DNA of 33,743 nucleotides from Bacteroidales bacterium (GTDB taxonomy: Bacteria > Bacteroidota > Bacteroidia > Bacteroidales > WCHB1-69), in NCBI GenBank assembly GCA_031266895.1, contig JAISAD010000124.1, positions 1 through 33,743 on the forward strand. The letters run 5' to 3'. A program made the translations under genes and the position numbers. Of the stretch, positions 27,729 through 33,743 are shown piece after piece. Under the pieces are notes generated by a model. It was not told where the DNA came from. It saw only the letters and a list, made by a program, of their open reading frames with translations, and did no database searches. Numbering within the stretch: the first letter of the stretch is position 1; every line of letters starts with the position of its first letter.

Positions 27729-29726
27729 TTACTCTTTGTCTTCAGTCTTTTCAAGATCTTCTTTTAAAGATTGGAGGACATTCAAATCGCCAAGGGTAGT
27801 CTTTTCTGCATTATCATTGATTTTGGCAATCTCTTTTGCCTTTTTCTTCTCTTCCGACATGGAGCGTCTCTCTTCATCTTCTCTGGAATCCTGCCATGTT
27901 CTAGTATGAGAAAGCACGATTTTTTTCGCTTCTTTTGAAAATTCAACCACTTTAAACGGCAGCGTTTCATCTACCTTAATGTTGGTTTTATTCTCTTTCT
28001 GAATGCTACGGTTGAAACAAAAGCCTTCAATCCCATGAGGCAATGCAATTGTAAATCCTTTTTCATTCTGATTAAGTACCGTACCTTCGTGTATCGAACC
28101 GAGTTCAAATATGGTTTCAAATACATCCCACGGATTTTCTTCCAACTGTTTGTGTCCCAAACTGAGACGGCGACTTTCCACATCTACTTCAAGTACAACT
28201 ACCTCAATAGATTCTCCAATTCTGGTAAATTCTGCCGGATGTTTGATTCTCTTTGACCATGAAAGGTCTGAAATGTGAATTAATCCATCCACACCCTCTT
28301 CAAGTTCTACAAAGATACCAAAAGTGGTAAAATTGCGTACGATAGCAGTATGTTTTGAACCAACAGGATATTTTTCAGCAATGTTGATCCATGGATCGGG
28401 AATAAGTTGCTTGATGCCAAGCGACATTTTTCGTTCTTCACGATCGAGAGTCAAAATAACGGCTTCTACCTCTTCGCCCACCTTTAAGAAATCGTGAGCA
28501 GTACGCAGGTGCTGCGACCACGACATTTCCGAAACGTGAATTAAACCCTCTACGCCCGGCATAATTTCAACAAATGCACCATAATCGGCAAGCACTACCA
28601 CTTTTCCCTTAACCTTATCACCAACAGCCAGCTCCTCAGACAGAGCATCCCACGGATGTGGCATTAATTGCTTTAAGCCAAGTGCAATGCGTTTTTTATT
28701 TTCGTCAAAGTCGAGAATAACCACATTGATCTTTTGGTCGAGTTCTACCACTTCTTCGGGATGAAGAATGCGTCCCCAAGACAAGTCGGTAATGTGAATA
28801 AGACCGTCAACTCCACCCAAATCAATAAATACACCGTAATTGGTGATATTTTTAACTGTACCTTCCAAAATATGACCTTTTTCGAGGCTGGCAATAATTT
28901 CGGCTTTTTGCGATTCCAATTCATCTTCAATAAGCGCTTTGTGCGATACTACCACGTTTTTATATTCATGATTAATCTTAACCACCTTAAATTCCATAGT
29001 TTTATCAACAAAGAGGTCATAGTCACGAATAGGTTTCACATCAATTTGAGAGCCGGGCAAAAACGCTTCTATTCCAAATACATCAACAATCAGACCGCCT
29101 TTGGTTCTGCATTTTACATAGCCGGTAATAATTTCCTGATCTTCGTAAGCCTGATTAACACGCTGCCATGATTTGAGCATGCGGGCTTTTTTATGGGAGA
29201 GCAGCAATTGACCACAAGAATCTTCCTGGCTTTCTATATACACTTCAATCTGATCGCCAGGTTTCACATCTGCATAACGTACTTCGGAAGCGGCAATTAC
29301 ACCATCGGACTTAAACCCGATGTTTACTACTACTTCGCGACTGTTTGCGGAAACCACTGTCCCCATTATGACTACTTGTTTTTCGATTGACTTAAAAGAC
29401 TGAGTATAAGCGTCTTTCAGTTCCTGAAACTCATTATCCTCATATTTCATGCCTTTTTTATTATCCAAGGCGTTCCAATCGAAAGTTTCAAGCGATCCAT
29501 AAACATTTTCTACAGGATTAAAAAGTTGGCGTGCTTTTGGCTCAGTTGCCATTTCGGGAGTTGGAACCGGTTCTTCCGTTAATTCTACCGATTCACTGAT
29601 TTCGGAGGCAACCGCTTCGTTTTCAGCTACTTCTAAAGTAACTTCAGCTACAGGTTGTTCATTTATTTGGTCTTGATTAGCTTCCATTTCGGAAGCCATT
29701 TCGGCGATATTTTCGTTTTCTGCCAT
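27729..29726 (-). CDS. rpsA: 30S ribosomal protein S1
   Basis: Six S1 motifs (e.g. 'GTVKNITNYGVFIDLGGVDGLIHITDLSWGRILHPEEVVELDQKINVVILDFDENKKRIALGLKQL'). Start more likely ATG at 29726 (MAENENIAEMASEMEANQDQ) than the track start at 29855. Confidence 0.95.
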   Translation of the reverse strand: MAENENIAEMASEMEANQDQINEQPVAEVTLEVAENEAVASEISESVELTEEPVPTPEMATEPKARQLFNPVENVYGSLETFDWNALDNKKGMKYEDNEFQELKDAYTQSFKSIEKQVVIMGTVVSANSREVVVNIGFKSDGVIAASEVRYADVKPGDQIEVYIESQEDSCGQLLLSHKKARMLKSWQRVNQAYEDQEIITGYVKCRTKGGLIVDVFGIEAFLPGSQIDVKPIRDYDLFVDKTMEFKVVKINHEYKNVVVSHKALIEDELESQKAEIIASLEKGHILEGTVKNITNYGVFIDLGGVDGLIHITDLSWGRILHPEEVVELDQKINVVILDFDENKKRIALGLKQLMPHPWDALSEELAVGDKVKGKVVVLADYGAFVEIMPGVEGLIHVSEMSWSQHLRTAHDFLKVGEEVEAVILTLDREERKMSLGIKQLIPDPWINIAEKYPVGSKHTAIVRNFTTFGIFVELEEGVDGLIHISDLSWSKRIKHPAEFTRIGESIEVVVLEVDVESRRLSLGHKQLEENPWDVFETIFELGSIHEGTVLNQNEKGFTIALPHGIEGFCFNRSIQKENKTNIKVDETLPFKVVEFSKEAKKIVLSHTRTWQDSREDEERRSMSEEKKKAKEIAKINDNAEKTTLGDLNVLQSLKEDLEKTEDKE

Positions 29727-29828
29727 TTTTTTTTGTGTCGATTTGCATTTTATGCAAACCTTTTTTAAAATTAAACAATTGAGGTTCATAATTTTACCCA
29801 AATAAAGAGCCTCTTTTAATTGGGACTG

Positions 29829-29836
29829 CAAAAGTA
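29829..29836 (-). promoter_or_regulatory. Candidate -7 promoter element for rpsA
   Basis: Minus-strand TACTTTTG matches TAnnTTTG, about 100 nt upstream of the proposed ATG; -33 element weak. Confidence 0.4.
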
Positions 29837-30606
29837 CATAAAATTTTTCAATCATTGTAAGGCACTTGATTTGGCTTTCTTTTTTATATCAGTTTTAGGT
29901 TCGTATAAAAATTAGCATACTTTATCAAATACCACCAATTTTCTATCTTAACAGGCAGTTTTTACAATGAAATTCAATAAATTCCCGTAACTTGCTTCAT
30001 AACAATCATATAATCGGCATAGCGACGTGCATTGCGCAATCTGGTTTTCCTTAAATTGAGAAAGGTAATATTAATCGGTTGCCAGTAAAGTGGCTACATT
30101 TTTGAATTTGCCCTGAAATTTTCTTTCAAAACCCGTACCCTTCCGTAAAACATGAGAACGTCCTAAAAGAGAATCCCGTATCTCATATTTTCGCAAAATA
30201 TGAAGAATAGTGAAAACAGTGGAAAATAGCGAATATTCAACATCAATACAGCGAATTTGCAACCGAAAATACCTAAATAAGCCAAACAATTCACGCCTAT
30301 TGGCATGAACGTTGCCTTATTCTCGATAGAAATGTGGTAAATTTCGACAACAAGAGAACAAGAGTGTTTTTTCTTGGACATATAAAATATAGATACTTTA
30401 CAGAACTCTAGGATAAAAAAACGCTCCGTCCGTTGGGCGTGAGTTTTATGGCAATTATATTTGGGTTCAAGATCGCCTATACCTTATGTGACAAGTGTAA
30501 GTGCTGAAATTCATGCTTTTTCTATTTTTAATGCGCTGTAACCCAAATCAGTAAACTAATCAAAATTATACTAAAGTTATGTATTCACATTTAAAAACAA
30601 ATCAGC

Positions 30607-30858
30607 ATGAAAAAGAGCATTATTGTTTTAAGTTTAGTGTTATGGGTCTTTGCTGCCCATAACCTGCATGCCCAGGAGGGCTGCGCCGTAAGCATTGCGC
30701 CGAGCACTGTGCCACTCTCAAATGACTTCCTATCCAAGCGTCAGACCTGTAGAGACGGGCGAAACCGACTGCCTGCGCGCTTTTATGTCCATTTTTTACA
30801 AAATTCAGAAAGCAAAAAGCGCCTTTCCGTTCGTTTTTGCACTATTATCGTATTGTAA
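30607..30858 (+). pseudogene. Truncated secreted protein remnant
   Basis: Clear signal peptide MKKSIIVLSLVLWVFAAHNLHAQEG followed by a short tail of no recognisable family. Confidence 0.4.
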
Positions 30859-30997
30859 ATAATTCATTCTCACCAGCATATAAAAAATAACGGTTTGTAT
30901 TGATTTTTTTGTACAATCGAACCGCCATTTTTGAACGGCATAAAAATTATTACTAATTTAAAATTTAGATTAACTCAAATTCTGATGTTGCGGCTCT

Positions 30998-31090
30998 ATG
31001 GGGTTATTGGTAATGGCCTTGAGTTGCGGCAAGGATTGTAAAAAGGGCGACCTCGGTTATCCGGCTACTGAAAAAACCTGCAATGTGTAA
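30998..31090 (+). pseudogene. Lipoprotein N-terminal remnant
   Basis: MGLLVMALSCGKDCKKGDLGYPATEKTCNV then stop; lipobox-like MALSC; below the track length cutoff. Confidence 0.35.
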
Positions 31091-31191
31091 GCCCCCAGCC
31101 GCTCAGTGTCAGTTAGCACCTCTCAATCCGGTATCGAAACCAAAATACATAATACTATAAACTCAATAAATAACCTTAAAATCAAAACGCT

Positions 31192-31602
31192 ATAAAACGT
31201 ATCATTTTCATGCTAATGGCAGCCTGCGTGCTGTTAGCCTTCTCGTGCCACAAGCCCGAGGAAGAACTTGACCCTCAACTTCAACTGCAGAACAAGCCGT
31301 AGCGGCCAGTTGTCTCCCCCGGCGACAGCGTGCTGCCGCCCTACATCGAAAAATAGATTTGGGTGCAATACTCCCGAAATGACGGTGCCGTCCGAAGACC
31401 TCTTTGGCGCCGATGCCCGTGCCATTACTATTGACTGGCACAACTCTACCTACACAATCACAAGCCAAAGTTGCAAAAGTGCCACTAGTTACCAAATTGT
31501 GCTCGAAATTTCGGGGAGATTTTCAATGAGGAATACGATAGTTATGTCTTTAGGAAATCCATTTCCTGTAATAAAAATTGTGCTTAATGGTATTATACTT
31601 TG
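31192..31602 (+). pseudogene. Decayed lipoprotein gene
   Basis: (ATA)KRIIFMLMAACVLLAFSCHKPEEELDPQLQLQNKP, TAG at 31300, further stop after 'SVLPPYIEK', then plausible coding in other frames ('CNTPEMTVPSEDLFGADARAITIDWHNSTYTI'). Confidence 0.5.
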
Positions 31603-31672
31603 CGCGGTCTAAAATTGTGAGATGAGAAATAGAAAAAAGTAAGCATCTTTGTGTCGTCAAACCCAATAAAAG

Positions 31673-32205
31673 ATGCTTACAAAACTGAATCTCTCCGAAA
31701 TCGAAAACTTCAGGAAAAACCCCGTCCGCAGTATCGCCGGGGCCATAAGCAGCATAAAGAAATTGACAGGCAACGAAAGGAAGTCCATCCAGGGAAGAGC
31801 CTTTCTGCACAGACACGGTTTAAAATACCGTAAACTTGCCTCCATTCCTGGAAAAGCGGATACGGATCAACAAAAACAATTTCTTGAAAAAGAGTTAAAT
31901 CCAGCCACAGAAAAGGCAAAGAAGGGCGAGATTGAGTTACTGTTTATTTTACCCTGTCAGCATTTTTGTGCTTGGTTCGGTCGCAAGTGAGAACATTTTT
32001 AAGGACCTCTCACGAATGCAACCGTATCAATGTGCTTGGTGCTGTTAATGCTATGAGCAAGGAAGTTGCCATCCTTATAAATACCACTTACATTATAGTG
32101 GAAATACCCATAATGTTCCTTGTTATACTGAAAGAAAAAGACGCGCTAAAACCCGTCTTTTTAGTCCCGGACAATGCCAAATACCAGCATTGCAATGCCG
32201 TTAAG
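31673..32205 (+). pseudogene. IS630-family-like transposase remnant
   Basis: 'RHGLKYRKLASIPGKADTDQQKQFLEKELNPATEKAKKGEIELLF' then, after a frameshift, 'INVLGAVNAMSKEVAILINTTYI' and 'KPVFLVPDNAKYQHCNAV' (DDE-region motif); C-terminus missing. Confidence 0.7.
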
Positions 32206-33222
32206 AACAAAGCTGAAGACAAAGAGTATCAGCGCCAGTTGACCGAGTATGCAACCACAAAAGGCAATGCAGACAGAGAATGCCCGCAGGAGCCACCTTT
32301 GCGAATGTTAATCATTCCCGCCAATAACAGCACAACAGGATTGTTTTCAAATTCTGAATGACAGCAAAGATAGGGCTGATTTTTGAAACAGAGGGCGATA
32401 CACTCGCTCAAACATTCAAATCGGAACACGGCAACTATTCAGACGATTTACGTAAAGCGTTTCACCACGAAACCATATCATATAACTGCCGCAAAGACCG
32501 TGAATTTGTAGAACTGCAAACGCCACGCCTTTCGGCTCTGCTTTCGGGAACGCCAAGCAAGTATCAACGCTCATACCAAATACCGAAAACGGTCTGTTCA
32601 GCCGTTTCACATTCTACTATGAATATCCTGGTTTGGAAAGATGTATTTGCCAGCGAGGACAGTCAAACCGCTTGACGATTATTTTCGTCATTTGGGCAAT
32701 CAGTTTTTCGATTTTTACAAAACCATGCAACATCAACCCGATCCGTTGTGCTTTTGCTTCACAGCAGCACAGTAACAGATTTTAACGCTTATTTTTCGCA
32801 GGCTCAAAATCATTACCTGTATTTGTACAGCGTTGATCATCTGGCAGTCGTGCGCCGTTTGGGATTGATAACATTTCGCGTGGCAATGATTTTAATGGCA
32901 TTGCGGATAATGGAAAACGGCAATATCACAAGTCCGATGATTTGCAGCGATACCGATTTCAAACAGCATCCTAATCCAACACGCCGTAAGGGTTTTTAGT
33001 GATTTGCTCATCGAGCAGAAAACACCCAAGCAACCAAACCAAAAGCAACTGTTTTTAGAATCCCTGCTGCCCGAATTTTCGCGGAAGGATTGTCTGATCA
33101 CCACCAAACGCCTGCAAATCCCCGACAAAACCGCAGAAAAACACAATGCCAAATTCACGCGAAGCAGCTTAATCACTTTGCTCACGACAAATACAAGAAA
33201 ACATAGAGGGGAAGGACAGTAA
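32205..33222 (+). pseudogene. DUF3987 domain protein remnant (mobile-element-associated), multiple frameshifts
   Basis: 'KAEDKEYQRQLTEYATTKGNADRECPQEPPLRMLIIPANNSTTGLF', frameshift, 'LIFETEGDTLAQTFKSEHGNYSDDLRKAFHHETISYNCRKDREFVELQTPRLSALLSGTP', frameshift, 'KQVSTLIPNTENGLFSRFTFYYEYPGLE', later 'FLESLLPEFSRKDCLITTKRLQIPDKTAEKHNAKFTRSSLI'. Confidence 0.65.
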
Positions 33223-33236
33223 AACGCTGTCCTTTT
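33212..33236 (+). terminator. Rho-independent-like terminator
   Basis: AAGGACAG-taaaacg-CTGTCCTT followed by TT, after the DUF3987 remnant. Confidence 0.65.
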
Positions 33237-33279
33237 CTGTTGTTGATAATTTTTTGACTGTTAAGTCCAAGAAAAATCG

Positions 33280-33287
33280 TACCTTTG
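33280..33287 (+). promoter_or_regulatory. Candidate -7 promoter element for the XRE-hsdM operon
   Basis: TACCTTTG matches TAnnTTTG; upstream TTTG at 33253 with 23-nt spacing; 36 nt before the XRE start. Confidence 0.45.
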
Positions 33288-33322
33288 CCAAAAATTTCAA
33301 GACACATAAATATTGAAATATT

Positions 33323-33625
33323 ATGAAATTTGTAGAACGAATAAAACAATTACGCGAGGAACGTCAACTACCGCAACGGAAATTGGCGACTACTTTGGAT
33401 ATAGATACGGCTACCTATTGCAAAATAGAGAAAGGCGAGCGGCGTGTCAAAGCTGAACAGATTGTAGTGATTGCCGATTTATTGAAAACAGATAAAGACG
33501 AACTCCTTGTTCTTTGGCTTGCCGATCAAGTTGCAGCAGTGGTAACAGACGAACAAAAAGTGGCAGACAGGGCGCTGAATATTGCAAAACGGAATATCAA
33601 TAAGAAAAACGCCAATAAATCATAA
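33323..33625 (+). CDS. XRE-family helix-turn-helix transcriptional regulator
   Basis: 'IKQLREERQLPQRKLATTLDIDTATYCKIEKGERRVKAEQIVVIADLLKTDKDELL' is a canonical HTH_3/XRE domain. Confidence 0.9.
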   Translation: MKFVERIKQLREERQLPQRKLATTLDIDTATYCKIEKGERRVKAEQIVVIADLLKTDKDELLVLWLADQVAAVVTDEQKVADRALNIAKRNINKKNANKS

Positions 33626-33743
33626 TGAGCAGAGAACAGCAGCGAGCGGAACTCCACCGCACCATTTGGAAAATCGCCAACGACCTGCGCGGGTCTGTTG
33701 ACGGTTGGGATTTCAAACAGTATGTACTCGGCTTTTTGTTTTA
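33625..33743 (+). CDS. hsdM: Type I restriction-modification system methyltransferase subunit (HsdM), truncated by the window end
   Basis: ATG at 33625 overlapping the upstream TAA (TAATG): MSREQQRAELHRTIWKIANDLRGSVDGWDFKQYVLGFLF, a typical HsdM N-terminus. Not in the ORF track. Confidence 0.85.
   Translation, partial: MSREQQRAELHRTIWKIANDLRGSVDGWDFKQYVLGFLF

Noticed and set aside
31966-32361. Novel fusion protein
   Set aside because: Both halves match different mobile-element families and are truncated; an accidental fusion of pseudogenes.
1-33743. tRNA, rRNA or CRISPR arrays
   Set aside because: None recognised on reading both strands by eye; a tRNAscan/Infernal run would be needed to exclude small RNAs.

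Overview
The window looks like a chromosomal segment from a Bacteroidetes (Bacteroidales-like) genome. Support: two type-IX-secretion (T9SS) C-terminal sorting signals, TAnnTTTG promoter-like motifs and Bacteroidetes gene content. From left to right: (1) two adjacent giant secreted proteins (127-4416 and 4467-10442) built from cysteine-containing 'GCDS' repeats, the second also carrying a Gly-rich domain and seven PKD-like repeats, both ending in T9SS sorting domains. (2) A minus-strand housekeeping block: YifB/ComM-like ATPase, DUF58 protein, MoxR ATPase. (3) A plus-strand block: DUF4293-like membrane protein, NnrD/E, IspD, a small conserved protein, LptB-like ABC ATPase. (4) The most unusual locus (about 18780-23111): a tandem duplicated lipoprotein-like gene, each copy preceded by a near-identical ~70-nt leader with a perfect AAAGGAGG Shine-Dalgarno (atypical for Bacteroidetes), coupled by ATGA overlap to a subtilisin-like T9SS protease with a single in-frame TAG beside its catalytic Asp motif. 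(5) ValS, a small membrane protein, MurF and ribosomal protein S1. (6) A decayed accessory region (about 29.9-33.2 kb) with lipoprotein remnants, an IS630-type transposase remnant fused to a frameshifted DUF3987 remnant. (7) An XRE regulator overlapping the start of a type I restriction-modification HsdM gene that runs off the window. Family names come from memory of conserved motifs; no database search was run.
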